From Candidatus Brevibacterium intestinigallinarum (GTDB lineage: Bacteria > Actinomycetota > Actinomycetes > Actinomycetales > Brevibacteriaceae), in assembly GCA_019117325.1 (NCBI GenBank), contig DWZY01000329.1, positions 1-44,131 of the forward strand: a stretch of DNA of 44,131 nt, written 5' to 3'. Positions 16,701 to 25,274 of this stretch are shown here, piece by piece. The notes under the pieces are model-generated. The model was not told the DNA's origin, did no database searches, and saw only the letters and a list, made by a program, of their open reading frames with translations. Position 1 is the stretch's first letter. Each line of letters opens with the position of its first letter. A program made the position numbers and the translations under genes.

Positions 16701-17215
16701 CGCGCGCACTCAAGGAGGTGAGCGTCCGCGCGTCCTCACCGCCGGACGCACCCGGTGGTCCCTGGACCATCACCGGCCGCGTCGACCGGCTGGAAGTGCT
16801 GGGTGGATCCGCACGAGTCGTCGACTTCAAGACCGGCAAGAGCGTCCCGTCGAAGGCGGAGATCGGCGACGATCCGCAGCTGCTCGTCTACCAGCTCGCG
16901 GTGACTGACGGTCAGGTGCTCACGGACGATCCGGAGGATCGCCTGCCGCCCCTGCAGTCCGCAGGTGCGCAGATCGTCAAGCTGCGCGGGGCGACGCGGC
17001 GGACGAAGGGCGTCCCGGGCTATCTCTACCAGCAGCCCGCGATGGAGGCGGGCGACGAGGCCCACCAGCAGGCCGCGGACCTCGTGGCCCGCACGGCGCA
17101 GGGCATGCGCCAGTCCGTCTTCACCGCCGTGACGGGTCCCCACTGCACCCACTGCCCCGTGCGCACCTCGTGCCCCGCGATCGCGGTGCTCGCACCGGAA
17201 GGAGCCGACCAGTGA
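13718..17215 (+). CDS. adnA: AdnA-like helicase-nuclease subunit with a degenerate motor
   Basis: A 1165-residue protein: a UvrD-like motor fused to a C-terminal RecB-family nuclease. The motor is degraded. Walker A reads AAPGTGLTR (about 48-56) with Leu in place of Lys. The DExQD motif is DAAQD (270-274). The segment that should be motif V (HxxKGLEW) is DSPAGTAHRDYARVIIVDVDEG. The nuclease looks intact: GTAIHAVAEH, GRVDRLE, VVDFKTGK and a Q-Y helix. Cysteines at CPLQW and CTHCPVRTSC suggest an AddB-like iron-sulfur staple. The partner AdnB, directly downstream with a GTGA overlap, would power the complex in end resection. ATG 13718 is chosen for its GGAGGAGGA site just upstream. Confidence 0.85.
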   Translation: MVGAGREDAVDDSTADGALVDADGQRIDPVAGSVARLLAGGGAASVVAAPGTGLTRVLVEAHEQLLTTHGLAPSDVLVLTPTRAHADQLRDRLSAGTSAVRVGGAGARSVQSFAFGLVAADSAVRLGEPLRFLSGADQDAVLASLLEGYAEGRAPDPGWPETFTQEMTGTVSFRDQLRDALDRVLERGAEPVDIDAVATRGARPEWAALARVLQDYRDVTRSFAGFGGIDTSGVLDAARDLLGDELGAGTSAGGPWSFAPDPVPRCVLVDAAQDISDAALGLLEGLRSLGCGIAVFGCPDSSTQGFRGAGGGLVAQWASSVRSTQDGEGLFALPAAPTQGRGAGSVRDLCLSLSRRISAHLELGHIPRVDEDSRQVDGERQQVDGALQSDTASPAQEPGSRVRVLTHRSTADRSRHVASLVRGWHHDEGVAFSDIAVIARTSGTAVALRAELGALGVPVESTDLPLSADPATVPLLMLLTADPRDPVSRSALLRDLLTGVYGDVDALALRGLERQAHRVLPPEEIREQGTSAGEAGVDEASADETRAELSTVEAAGEAGTSASETAHPVADPLLAWIDREGADRLPAPLARAAALLEHGARLRDDSPHLALWTLWEATGVATAWRDDVLRDPRSPLRERLDAVVRLFALATKTEDSQGLSASAFARRVLDQVYAQDSLGARDALPLVTVDSPAGTAHRDYARVIIVDVDEGRWPNPRIRRNVFHPDELLTELLDPQAAAVSDAPGEETRRLRQRTIRDEASLFLSAASRARDELVVCAVDDGDASPSALHHLCRDFDAELTAEPEAGEDLSDPSPLVDGPDPDLLPARLRDVVGLARQRLLEAPDPGEWARLVAALAGLGVREARPHTWSTWFEVSSDAPVRDAEETVRIRPSQVERFATCPLQWFLVDSGGARGDTSAASLGTAIHAVAEHHQEPDRAAMMEEFLTTYDLEQEASDWEREALVRDVEQMIDTLCDYLATSRDELRALAADGHDARALKEVSVRASSPPDAPGGPWTITGRVDRLEVLGGSARVVDFKTGKSVPSKAEIGDDPQLLVYQLAVTDGQVLTDDPEDRLPPLQSAGAQIVKLRGATRRTKGVPGYLYQQPAMEAGDEAHQQAADLVARTAQGMRQSVFTAVTGPHCTHCPVRTSCPAIAVLAPEGADQ

Positions 17216-20200
17216 CCGCTGAGACCCTGAGCGCTCGTGACCTCGCCGCGCTGCTGGGCGTCGACCCGCCCACGGACGAGCAGGTCTCGATCATCGAATC
17301 CCCGCACGACCGGGCCGCCGCCGTCATCGCCGGCGCAGGGTCCGGCAAGACCGCCGTCATCTCGCTGCGGGTCGTGTGGCTCGTGGCGAACGGCCTGATC
17401 GACGCGGATCGCATCCTGGGCCTCACGTTCACCCGCAAGGCGGTGGGCGAGCTCAACAGTCGAGTGCGGGACTACCTGGCCCGCTACCGGAGCACCCCGC
17501 ACGGGCGGGCCGGGGCCTCGGCAGACCAGACGCTGCCGGGACTCGACCTGCCCACCGTCTCGACGTACAACTCGTACGCGGCCGCCCTCGTGGGCGACCA
17601 CGGCATCGGGATCGGGCTCGAGGGCAGCGAGGACGTCCTCGACGCAGCCGCCCGTGACGCGCTCATGCAATCAGTCCTCGACTCCGCCGCGTCGGACGAC
17701 GTTCTGAGCGGCAGCAGGTCGACGATGGCCGACTGGGTCACCGGACTGCTGTCGGAGATGGGCGACCACCTCGTCTCGTTCGAGCAGATCGACAGGCACC
17801 TGGATGAGTGCCTCGACGCGCTGTGCACGGGGTCGTACCTGCGGGGGCTCGCGAAGACCGTGTCCGGGAAGCGGAGCGGAGTGTACGCGGACAAGGCTGC
17901 CAAGACCCTCATCGTGGAACAGCTGCGCTCGCTGGCGGACGCGCACGACGCGGCCGACCGTGCGGGGCGGACAGCACTGCGCGACGACATCCGACCGCTC
18001 CTCGAGGAGCACGACGAGGGCGTCGCCGCCAGGCTGCGATCCAAGCGGCGACTGGTGGAACTGGCCCGGCGCTATGCCCGGGCGAAGGCGGAGAGCGGCG
18101 GGCTGGAGTTCTCCGACCAGGTGGCTCTGGCTCATCGGATCATGGGTGAGAGCCCGGCGGCGCTGGAGGCTGAGCGCTCGCGCTGGGACGTCGTCCTGCT
18201 GGACGAGTTCCAGGACACCTCGCACGCGCAGTTCCTCATGCTCCAGCGCATCTTCGGCACTCACGCGGTCATGGCGGTGGGCGATCCGCGTCAGGCCATC
18301 TACGGATGGCGAGGCGCCAGTGCAGACAACATCGAGTCGTTCCCGGAGGCCTTCCGCGGTCCGCACGACGAACGCGCCCGCACGTTCAGCCTCACCATCT
18401 CCTGGCGGAACGACGCCGCGGTCCTCGAGGCCGCGAACCGCATCGCACGGGGATTGCCCACTGTCGAGGAGCGGGTGGGCCTGCAGCCCCGTCCCGGCGC
18501 CGGAGCCGGTGCTGTCACCGTCTCCCTCACCCACAGCGCACTGCCGGACCCCGAGCATCCGGACCTGCCCGCCCAGCTGCCGGAGCTCGTCGCGTGGATG
18601 ACCGCGGCGCGGGAGGAGCTCTTCGCCCGCCACCGCCAGAAGGAGGAGGAGCGCAGAGAGGAGGCGCGGGCCGCGGGACAGCGACCGCCGCGCCCCAAGC
18701 CCCTGCCCACGTTCGCGGTGCTGTGCCGGGCCCGGTCCGGATTCGGTCCCGTGGCCGCCGCTCTCCAGGACGCGGACCTGCCCGTCGAGGTCGCCGGGTC
18801 GCGCGGCCTGCTGGACGACCCCTTCGTCGCGGACGCGATGGCAGTCCTCGAGGTGCTCGACGACCCCGACGCGGGCGACATCCTCATGCGCCTGCTGTCC
18901 GGGCGGACCCTCCGACTGGGCGCCGCTGACCTCACAGCCTTCGCCGCCTTCGTGCGCGCCAGCGCGATCCGCGTCCCGGATCCCGGGGAGCCCAACGGGA
19001 TCCGGGAGGAGCGGATCGGGATCGTCGAGGGGCTCGACGAGCTCCTCACCCTCACCGACGGTCCGGGGGCTGAGCGGACGGCAGTGTCCGAGGGAACCTC
19101 CGCCACGACGCCGGAGCAGTCCCGTGCACTGGAAGCCATGACCGCAGAGGGGCGGCGACGACTCGCGCTGCTGGGCCGCACCCTGCGGAGACTCCGTCAG
19201 AGCACCCTCACACTCCCGGGTCTGGTCCGTGCGGCGATCCGTGAGACGGGTGTCGACACTGAGGTGGCGGCCCTGGCACCGGCATACGCGGATCTCCACA
19301 CGCGCGCCCTCGACAGCCTCCTGTCACTGGTCTCACGGTTCGCGGGGGAGCAGCCGGCGGGCGGTCCCCGGGAGTTCCTGCGATGGACCAGGCTGCTGGA
19401 GGCATCCTCGGAGATCGATGATGTGCCGATCGACCCGGTCCCCGGTGCCGTGACCATCATGACCGTGCACGCCTCGAAGGGCCTCGAGTTCGACGCGGTC
19501 GCAGTGCCCTTCCTCCACGACGAAGGTCTCCCCGGCAAGCGCGCCCCCAAGGAGGGATGGCTGGCCCAGGGGGGCCTGCCCTTCGCACTGCGCGGTGACC
19601 GGGCTGGACTGCCGTCCTACGATCTGCGGTCCATGGATCTGGAGGGCCCCAAGGACTTCAAGGACCGGACCGACCCCGGCGGCTCCCTGGCGAACGCGCT
19701 CGACCAGCACCACCTGGCAGCGGAGCGCCGGTTGGCCTACGTCGCTCTCACCCGGGCGCGCTCGCACCTCTTCCTGTCCGCGTCCCGCTTCACGATCAAC
19801 CGGAAGAAGCCGATCGAGACCCGGCCGTTCCTCACGGAGGTCGCCGAGGAGCGGGGGATCGAGCTGCCCGAGCTGCCGGATGTCGACACACTCGACATCC
19901 GGCGGCAGGATGAGGCCGACTGGCCGGTCCGGGAACCGCAGCAGGTGCTGGAACGGCGGACGCAGCTGGTCAGCGCAGTGCTGGAGGAGATGCGCCGCGA
20001 GACCTCCCTGGACGAGCTCGCAGAGGCGGCGGAGGACCCGTGGATCCGGGCACTCGCCCGCCGTGCGCTGCGCCTGACTCTGGACGCGGGCGGGGAGGCG
20101 CAGGAGCGGATCCTGCCCGGACGACTCTCCGCCACGTCCCTCGTGGGACTGCGCGCGGATGCGGACGACTGGTGGAACGGTCTCCGGCGTCCCATGCCCC

Positions 20201-20778
20201 AGCCGCCCAGCACCGCCGCGGACCTGGGCACTGCGTTCCACGCGTGGGTCGAGCAGCACTTCGGGCAGTCTGCGCTGCTGGACGTCGAACCGGACGCCTC
20301 CGGCATCCGCGCATCTCCCCAGCTCGCCCAGCGCATGGACGACCTCACACGCACATTCCTCGCCTCTCCCTACGCGCTCCGGTCGCCGGAAGCGGTGGAG
20401 CTGTCGTTCGAGCTGGTGCTCGACGCGGGACAGACGCCCCAGCGGCGGAGCTCCACCGTGCACGTGCCGGGCAAGATCGACGCCGTGTTCCGGCAGGAGG
20501 ACGGCGGACTGCTGGTCGTCGACTGGAAGACGGGACGTCTGCCCCAGGACTCGGACCGGCTGGAGGCGATGGCCGTCCAGCTCGCCGTCTACCGCCTGGC
20601 GATCTCGAAGATGCCGCAGTACGCGGACGCACCGCGGATCGACGCGGAGTTCTACTTCGTCGGGTCGGATGACGTGTGGCGACCTGCGGATCTGCCGGAT
20701 GAGCAGCGGATCGTCCAGTGGCTCAGCTCGACCCAGACACCCGCCGGACCAGCGGTCGTGCAGACGGTCGGCGGCTGA
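17212..20778 (+). CDS. adnB: AdnB ATP-dependent DNA helicase-nuclease subunit
   Basis: A 1188-residue superfamily 1A motor with all motifs: AGAGSGKT (about 39-46), LTFTRKAVGEL, DEFQDTSHAQF (D331), VGDPRQAIYGWRGA, SWRND, TVHASKGLEFD and RRLAYVALTRAR. A RecB-like nuclease follows: GTAFHAWVEQHF, GKIDAVF, VVDWKTGR (about 1103-1110) and QLAVYRLA. AdnAB is the actinobacterial counterpart of RecBCD/AddAB and resects double-strand breaks. With a degenerate AdnA motor, AdnB is presumably the only translocating ATPase here. The GTG start overlaps the adnA stop. A Lys/Arg/Glu-rich loop with REELFARHRQKEEERREE is inserted in the middle of the motor. Confidence 0.92.
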   Translation: MTAETLSARDLAALLGVDPPTDEQVSIIESPHDRAAAVIAGAGSGKTAVISLRVVWLVANGLIDADRILGLTFTRKAVGELNSRVRDYLARYRSTPHGRAGASADQTLPGLDLPTVSTYNSYAAALVGDHGIGIGLEGSEDVLDAAARDALMQSVLDSAASDDVLSGSRSTMADWVTGLLSEMGDHLVSFEQIDRHLDECLDALCTGSYLRGLAKTVSGKRSGVYADKAAKTLIVEQLRSLADAHDAADRAGRTALRDDIRPLLEEHDEGVAARLRSKRRLVELARRYARAKAESGGLEFSDQVALAHRIMGESPAALEAERSRWDVVLLDEFQDTSHAQFLMLQRIFGTHAVMAVGDPRQAIYGWRGASADNIESFPEAFRGPHDERARTFSLTISWRNDAAVLEAANRIARGLPTVEERVGLQPRPGAGAGAVTVSLTHSALPDPEHPDLPAQLPELVAWMTAAREELFARHRQKEEERREEARAAGQRPPRPKPLPTFAVLCRARSGFGPVAAALQDADLPVEVAGSRGLLDDPFVADAMAVLEVLDDPDAGDILMRLLSGRTLRLGAADLTAFAAFVRASAIRVPDPGEPNGIREERIGIVEGLDELLTLTDGPGAERTAVSEGTSATTPEQSRALEAMTAEGRRRLALLGRTLRRLRQSTLTLPGLVRAAIRETGVDTEVAALAPAYADLHTRALDSLLSLVSRFAGEQPAGGPREFLRWTRLLEASSEIDDVPIDPVPGAVTIMTVHASKGLEFDAVAVPFLHDEGLPGKRAPKEGWLAQGGLPFALRGDRAGLPSYDLRSMDLEGPKDFKDRTDPGGSLANALDQHHLAAERRLAYVALTRARSHLFLSASRFTINRKKPIETRPFLTEVAEERGIELPELPDVDTLDIRRQDEADWPVREPQQVLERRTQLVSAVLEEMRRETSLDELAEAAEDPWIRALARRALRLTLDAGGEAQERILPGRLSATSLVGLRADADDWWNGLRRPMPQPPSTAADLGTAFHAWVEQHFGQSALLDVEPDASGIRASPQLAQRMDDLTRTFLASPYALRSPEAVELSFELVLDAGQTPQRRSSTVHVPGKIDAVFRQEDGGLLVVDWKTGRLPQDSDRLEAMAVQLAVYRLAISKMPQYADAPRIDAEFYFVGSDDVWRPADLPDEQRIVQWLSSTQTPAGPAVVQTVGG

Positions 20779-20832
20779 CCACCGCGGGGGCGAGAGGAGA
20801 CCCGGACTGCGAGGAGACAGTGCGCTGCGGCG

Positions 20833-22104
20833 TCAGGCGGTCGGGGGCTCCTGGTCCTCCGGGGACTCGTCGTCCTCACGCGGATCGTGCACGTGGAGCT
20901 CGGAGGTGTCGAGTCGCTCCGTCGCAATCGCGTCCTCATCGATCCCCGCGCCGATGCGCGCCGACGGGAGGAACACCTCGGGATTCTCCCCGTCCGGCAG
21001 TTCCTCGGTGTCGTGCGAGAGATCTGCGGTGTCGTGTGTGTGATCGTCCGTGTCGTGCGGATGGTCATCGGGCTCGGCCGTGAAGTCCTCGGCTGTGTGC
21101 GTCGGGTCCTCGGGCGGGTGGGGGAGGTCCTCGGCAGGAGCGGAGGTCTCCGGGGCCTCGGTGCTCGGGCTGTCGCCGTCGTGCGGATCGTCACCGAGTC
21201 CGTCGGAGTCGCCCGTGACCTCGGCGAGTGCCTCGAGCAGATCCGCCGCATCGTCGATGGCGGCATCGTCCTGCGCCGCGACGGCGGCCAGCAGCCACTC
21301 GAGGACGGTGATCTCCGCGTGGAAGCCCACACGCCGGCGCAGGCCGGGATCGTCGGGATCACGGTGCGCGCGGTACGCACGGAAGAACCGCTGAAAGTCC
21401 TCCGGGCTCAGCATCGACGACACGGCGGCCAGGTCCATGGCCGGGTCGCCCACGCGCAGGCGGGCCAGCTCGGACACGGCGACGACCTCCCCATCGATCG
21501 CCCACAGCGCATCGGGTCCCAGGCTCGCGTGGACGGGCACCGGGAGGAAGCGCCATGCGGTGACCTCCTCGAGCGCGGTCTCCCAGCGGCTCAGCAGGCT
21601 GGAGGGGACCCGTCCGGTCGCGGCCGCGGAGTCCAGGTCCGCCAGGAGCCGGTCCCGGGTCTCCGCCGACTCCTCGACGGTCAGTCCCGCATCCGCGATG
21701 GGTCCGGCATCCGCCGAGTGGATGAGCGCGATCGTTCGGGCCAGGGACTCGACCAGGGCGGGCTGCTCCTCGAACATCGCCGTGGACAGGGGCAGCCCCG
21801 GCATCGGGTCCGCGATCGTGAGCGTCACATCCGCATCGTGGCCCACGATCTCGCCCTCGATGGTCCGTGCCGCGAGGATGTGGGGGATCCGGGGCGCGTC
21901 CGCCGGGAGGAGCGGGGCCAGTGCTGTCGCTGCGACGTGCTCGGCATGCGCCGCGGCCGCTCGATCGTGCGCCGCGACCGTGACGACGAGGCTGCGGTCG
22001 CCGTCGGTGATGAGGATCCTGTCCGTGTCGGAATCGGGCAGACGCGTCCACGAGCTCGGCTCGAAGTCGTCCAGCAACGTGGCTGCGACGGCGGTGATCC
22101 TCAT
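20833..22104 (-). CDS. APH-fold phosphotransferase-like protein, probable pseudokinase
   Basis: About 423 residues. The first 310 follow the aminoglycoside/homoserine-kinase-like plan, with LIHSADAG-type linker helices and the late GDPAMDLAAV motif. The catalytic loop that should read HGDxxxxN is HASLGPD (about 192-198), so the base Asp is Ser and the Asn is Asp. The DFG-type Asp is Glu (VSELA). No Lys is seen in the early beta strands (LVVTVAA). The last 110 residues are a low-complexity acidic region with His/Asp/Thr repeats (HPHDTDD, HTHDTAD, SHDTEE). In many actinobacteria a phosphotransferase sits between adnB and nudC. It converges on adnB and is divergent from nudC. GTG 22119 is an alternative start. 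Confidence 0.7.
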   Translation of the reverse strand: MRITAVAATLLDDFEPSSWTRLPDSDTDRILITDGDRSLVVTVAAHDRAAAAHAEHVAATALAPLLPADAPRIPHILAARTIEGEIVGHDADVTLTIADPMPGLPLSTAMFEEQPALVESLARTIALIHSADAGPIADAGLTVEESAETRDRLLADLDSAAATGRVPSSLLSRWETALEEVTAWRFLPVPVHASLGPDALWAIDGEVVAVSELARLRVGDPAMDLAAVSSMLSPEDFQRFFRAYRAHRDPDDPGLRRRVGFHAEITVLEWLLAAVAAQDDAAIDDAADLLEALAEVTGDSDGLGDDPHDGDSPSTEAPETSAPAEDLPHPPEDPTHTAEDFTAEPDDHPHDTDDHTHDTADLSHDTEELPDGENPEVFLPSARIGAGIDEDAIATERLDTSELHVHDPREDDESPEDQEPPTA

Positions 22105-22185
22105 CCCTGCGGTGTCCACACGCCCAACTTACCCGTTCGCGGAACCGCGGTCCCCGAGCGGCACAGGCGTGTCCGCGGTCTTCGG

Positions 22186-22191
22186 TATCGT
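22186..22191 (+). promoter_or_regulatory. -10 element of a leaderless nudC transcript
   Basis: TATCGT ends 7 bases before ATG 22199, with no ribosome-binding site between. Confidence 0.45.
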
Positions 22192-22198
22192 GGCGAGC

Positions 22199-23206
22199 AT
22201 GAGACCGCTCCCCATGTTGCCGCCCGCCAGCCTGTCCCGGACGTCCATCGATCGCAACCACCGCCTGCGCGCCGCGGGGATCGACGCCGTCTGGCAGACC
22301 GGTCGGGCGCACGCACTGGCGGGCCACCGCGGCGCCCTCCTCATCTCGCGCGGCGGGCTCCACCTGCTGACACAGGACCAGGTGCCGCAGGACGCAGAAC
22401 TCTTCTACCTGGGCCAGGACGAGGCGGGCGACCACTTCATCGGGGCAGCGCTCAAGGACGAGGGCCGCGCAGAGCTGGACCGCTGGGTGGGTGCCCAGCA
22501 GGCGCGGGATGCGGAGGCGTGGCTGACGGACCCGATCGGCGGACTCGATGCGACGGAACCCACGTGGATGACTCTGCGCGACCTGGGCGAGCAGCTGAAC
22601 GATCGCGATGTCGCACTCGCGACATCCCTCATCGCCCTGGGCAACTGGCACGCCACGCATACCCACTCGCCGCGCAGCGGCGAACCCACCCAGTCGGAGC
22701 AGTCCGGCTGGGTGCGACGGGACCCGGTCGCCGGCAGCGAGCACTTCCCGCGGACTGACCCTGCCGTCATCATGGCGGTCGTGCACACGGACCCGCAGGG
22801 CGAGGAGCACCTGCTGCTGGGCTCCAACGCGATGTGGCCGGAGGACCGCTATTCCCTGCTGGCCGGATTCGTGGAGCCGGGGGAGACCCTCGAGTCCGCG
22901 GTGATCCGCGAGGTGCACGAGGAAGCCGGAATCGTCGTCCGCGCGCCGCGCTACCTGGGATCGCAGCCCTGGCCGTTCCCGGCCTCGCTCATGCTGGGCT
23001 TCACGGCGGAGGCGGATTCGATGGAGACCAGTGCGGACGACGACGAGATCACGGCGCTGCGGTGGTTCACCCGTCAGGAGCTGCGGGACGCGATCGCCGC
23101 GCGGCAGGTGGCGGTCCCCACTACGGTCTCCATCGCCGGACAGATCCTCCACGGCTGGCTGGACCTCGACCTGACCGGCGACGACCCCGCACCCGCGGGG
23201 CCGTGA
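22199..23206 (+). CDS. nudC: NudC-type NADH pyrophosphatase / RNA deNADding enzyme
   Basis: A 335-residue protein with the NudC-specific plan: an N-terminal domain, a central ribbon region, a Nudix box GFVEPGETLESAVIREVHEEAGI split over residues 223-245, and SQPWPFPASLM (255-265), the NAD-specific motif. Family enzymes split NAD(H) to NMN and AMP and remove NAD caps from RNA. The zinc ribbon is lost: CPxC-type pairs read HSPRSG (156-161) and RDPVAG (174-179), so all four cysteines are replaced, while the following EHFPRTDPAVI is normal. It is immediately followed by uvrD2, as in mycobacteria (Rv3199c-Rv3198c). Confidence 0.9.
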   Translation: MRPLPMLPPASLSRTSIDRNHRLRAAGIDAVWQTGRAHALAGHRGALLISRGGLHLLTQDQVPQDAELFYLGQDEAGDHFIGAALKDEGRAELDRWVGAQQARDAEAWLTDPIGGLDATEPTWMTLRDLGEQLNDRDVALATSLIALGNWHATHTHSPRSGEPTQSEQSGWVRRDPVAGSEHFPRTDPAVIMAVVHTDPQGEEHLLLGSNAMWPEDRYSLLAGFVEPGETLESAVIREVHEEAGIVVRAPRYLGSQPWPFPASLMLGFTAEADSMETSADDDEITALRWFTRQELRDAIAARQVAVPTTVSIAGQILHGWLDLDLTGDDPAPAGP

Positions 23207-23216
23207 CGGACGTGCC

Positions 23217-25274
23217 GTGACAGATGATCAGCATCCCCTGCTGAGAGGCCTCGACCCGGAGCAGCGGGAAGTCGCCGTGCACGCCGGGGGACCCCTCGTC
23301 GTGCTCGCCGGTGCGGGCACGGGCAAGACCCGTGCCATCACGCACCGCATCGCCTACCAGGCCGCGATCGGGGCGACGGACCCGCGCCGCGTCCTCGCGC
23401 TCACCTTCACGACGAAGGCCGCTGGAGAGATGCGATCACGCCTGCGTGCACTGGGCACGCCGTCCGTGCAGGCGCGCACATTCCACTCCGCCGCGCTGCG
23501 CCAGCTGCGCTTCTTCTGGCCGCGCATCTCCGATGGGCCGTTCCCGGAGCTCCTGCCGCAGAAGGCGACACTCGTGGGACACGCGATGCAGGCCGTGGGC
23601 ATCGCGCCGGAGCGCGAGACGATCCGAGACGTCGCCGCAGAGATCGAGCACGCAGCGGTGTCGCTGCTGGGTGTCGACGACTATGTGGAGCGGGCCGCGG
23701 CGCGACCGCTGCCGGACGGCATCGACCTCGACGCGATGGTGCAGATCATGCAGCGCTACGGCGAGCTCAAGACCGAGCGGAGGGTCCTCGACTTCGAGGA
23801 CGTCCTGCTGGTCCTCGTGGGCGCCCTGGGCACCCATGAGGACATCGCCGCCCAGGTGCACGACCAGTACCGCAGCTTCGTCGTCGACGAGTTCCAGGAC
23901 GTGAGCCCGCTCCAGCACGACCTCCTCATGCGGTGGCTGGGCAGGCGCGACGACCTGTGCGTCGTGGGGGATCCCGCGCAGACCATCTACACGTTCGCGG
24001 GTGCGACGGATCGCTACCTGCGGAGGATGCCCGTCGATTTCCCGTCGTCCCGGGAGGTGCGGCTGGTGCGCAACTACCGGTCGGCGGAGCCGATCATCGG
24101 AATCGCCAACGCAGTGCTGCGCCGCACTGGCCGCACGCCCATCCAGCTGATCGGGACGCAGCGGACGGGGCCGCCGCCCGCCTTCACGGAGTACGCGGAT
24201 GACGGGGCGGAGGCCGAGGCGATCGCGTCTCGGATCGCAGGAGAGATCGCATCGGGCCGTCGTGCGGCGGACATCGCGGTCCTCTTCCGGACCAATTCGC
24301 AGAGTCGCGCGTTCGAGGAGGCGCTGGGCGCGCGCGGCGTCTCCTACGTCCTGCGCGGCGGCGAGCGGTTCTTCGCCCGCCGCGAGGTGAAGGAGGCGCT
24401 CGCGGTCATGCGGGCCAGCTCGCACCGGGCCGGGTCGGACCCGCTGGACGTGCAGGTGAAGGACATCCTGTCCTCGATCGGCTGGTCTCCCACGGCGCCG
24501 CAGGCACAGGGCGCCGTCCGTGAGCGGTGGGAGTCCCTGTCCGCGCTCGTGGGGCTCGCGCAGGACAGCCAGGCGGAGTCGCAGCTGCCAGTTCCGCTCA
24601 CGGCCTTCATCGCGGATCTGGACGATCGCGCCGAGCACCAGTTCGCCCCCACGATCGACGGCGTGACTCTCGCCTCCGTGCACGCCGCGAAGGGCCTCGA
24701 ATGGGAGAGCGTCCACCTGGTGGGAGTCTCCGAGGGACTCCTTCCGATCGGCTATGCAGAGACGGCGGAGGCGATCGACGAGGAGCGTCGCCTCTTCTAC
24801 GTGGCTGTCACCCGCGCGCGGACGGCTCTGTCGCTCAGCTGGTCGAAGGGCAGGCGGGGGAGTCCCGCCAAGGGCAGGCGACCGTCCCGGTTCGTGGGCG
24901 AGGTCCAGGCCGGTCGTCCGGAGCGGCCGGAGGCTCCCGCGCGCAGGGAGGTTGTCGCGGCACCGGTCCGCTGCCGGGTCTGCTCGACTCTGCTCACCAC
25001 CCGTGCGGACAAGAACCGGGGTCGGTGCGCCCAATGCCCGGCGGATGTCGACGGCCCGGTCCTCGAGGCGCTCATCCACTGGCGGGGTGCACGCTCCCAG
25101 CAGCTGAACATGCCCGTGTTCCTGGTGCTCAGCATGCCCACGGTCCGCGAGATCGCGGAACGGGTCCCTGAATCGCTCGACGATCTGGGCCGCGTCAGCG
25201 GGATGGGACCCATCAAGCTGGAGCAGTTCGGACACGAGATCCTGGCACTGATCCGGGCTCACCGGACGCGCTGA
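23217..25274 (+). CDS. uvrD2: ATP-dependent DNA helicase UvrD2
   Basis: A 685-residue SF1A helicase: AGAGTGKT (31-38), LTFTTKAAGEMRSR, DEFQDVSP (D224), VGDPAQTIYTFAGA, NYRS, SVHAAKGLEWESVH and RRLFYVAVTRAR. After the helicase core come the four-cysteine element CRVCSTLL with RGRCAQC (about 586-607) and an HRDC domain (about 629-680, with GMGPIKLEQFG). This order is diagnostic of actinobacterial UvrD2, where the cysteine element is needed for efficient unwinding. The GTG start is 10 bases after the nudC stop. The 3' end overlaps the convergent next gene by 62 bases. Confidence 0.93.
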   Translation: MTDDQHPLLRGLDPEQREVAVHAGGPLVVLAGAGTGKTRAITHRIAYQAAIGATDPRRVLALTFTTKAAGEMRSRLRALGTPSVQARTFHSAALRQLRFFWPRISDGPFPELLPQKATLVGHAMQAVGIAPERETIRDVAAEIEHAAVSLLGVDDYVERAAARPLPDGIDLDAMVQIMQRYGELKTERRVLDFEDVLLVLVGALGTHEDIAAQVHDQYRSFVVDEFQDVSPLQHDLLMRWLGRRDDLCVVGDPAQTIYTFAGATDRYLRRMPVDFPSSREVRLVRNYRSAEPIIGIANAVLRRTGRTPIQLIGTQRTGPPPAFTEYADDGAEAEAIASRIAGEIASGRRAADIAVLFRTNSQSRAFEEALGARGVSYVLRGGERFFARREVKEALAVMRASSHRAGSDPLDVQVKDILSSIGWSPTAPQAQGAVRERWESLSALVGLAQDSQAESQLPVPLTAFIADLDDRAEHQFAPTIDGVTLASVHAAKGLEWESVHLVGVSEGLLPIGYAETAEAIDEERRLFYVAVTRARTALSLSWSKGRRGSPAKGRRPSRFVGEVQAGRPERPEAPARREVVAAPVRCRVCSTLLTTRADKNRGRCAQCPADVDGPVLEALIHWRGARSQQLNMPVFLVLSMPTVREIAERVPESLDDLGRVSGMGPIKLEQFGHEILALIRAHRTR

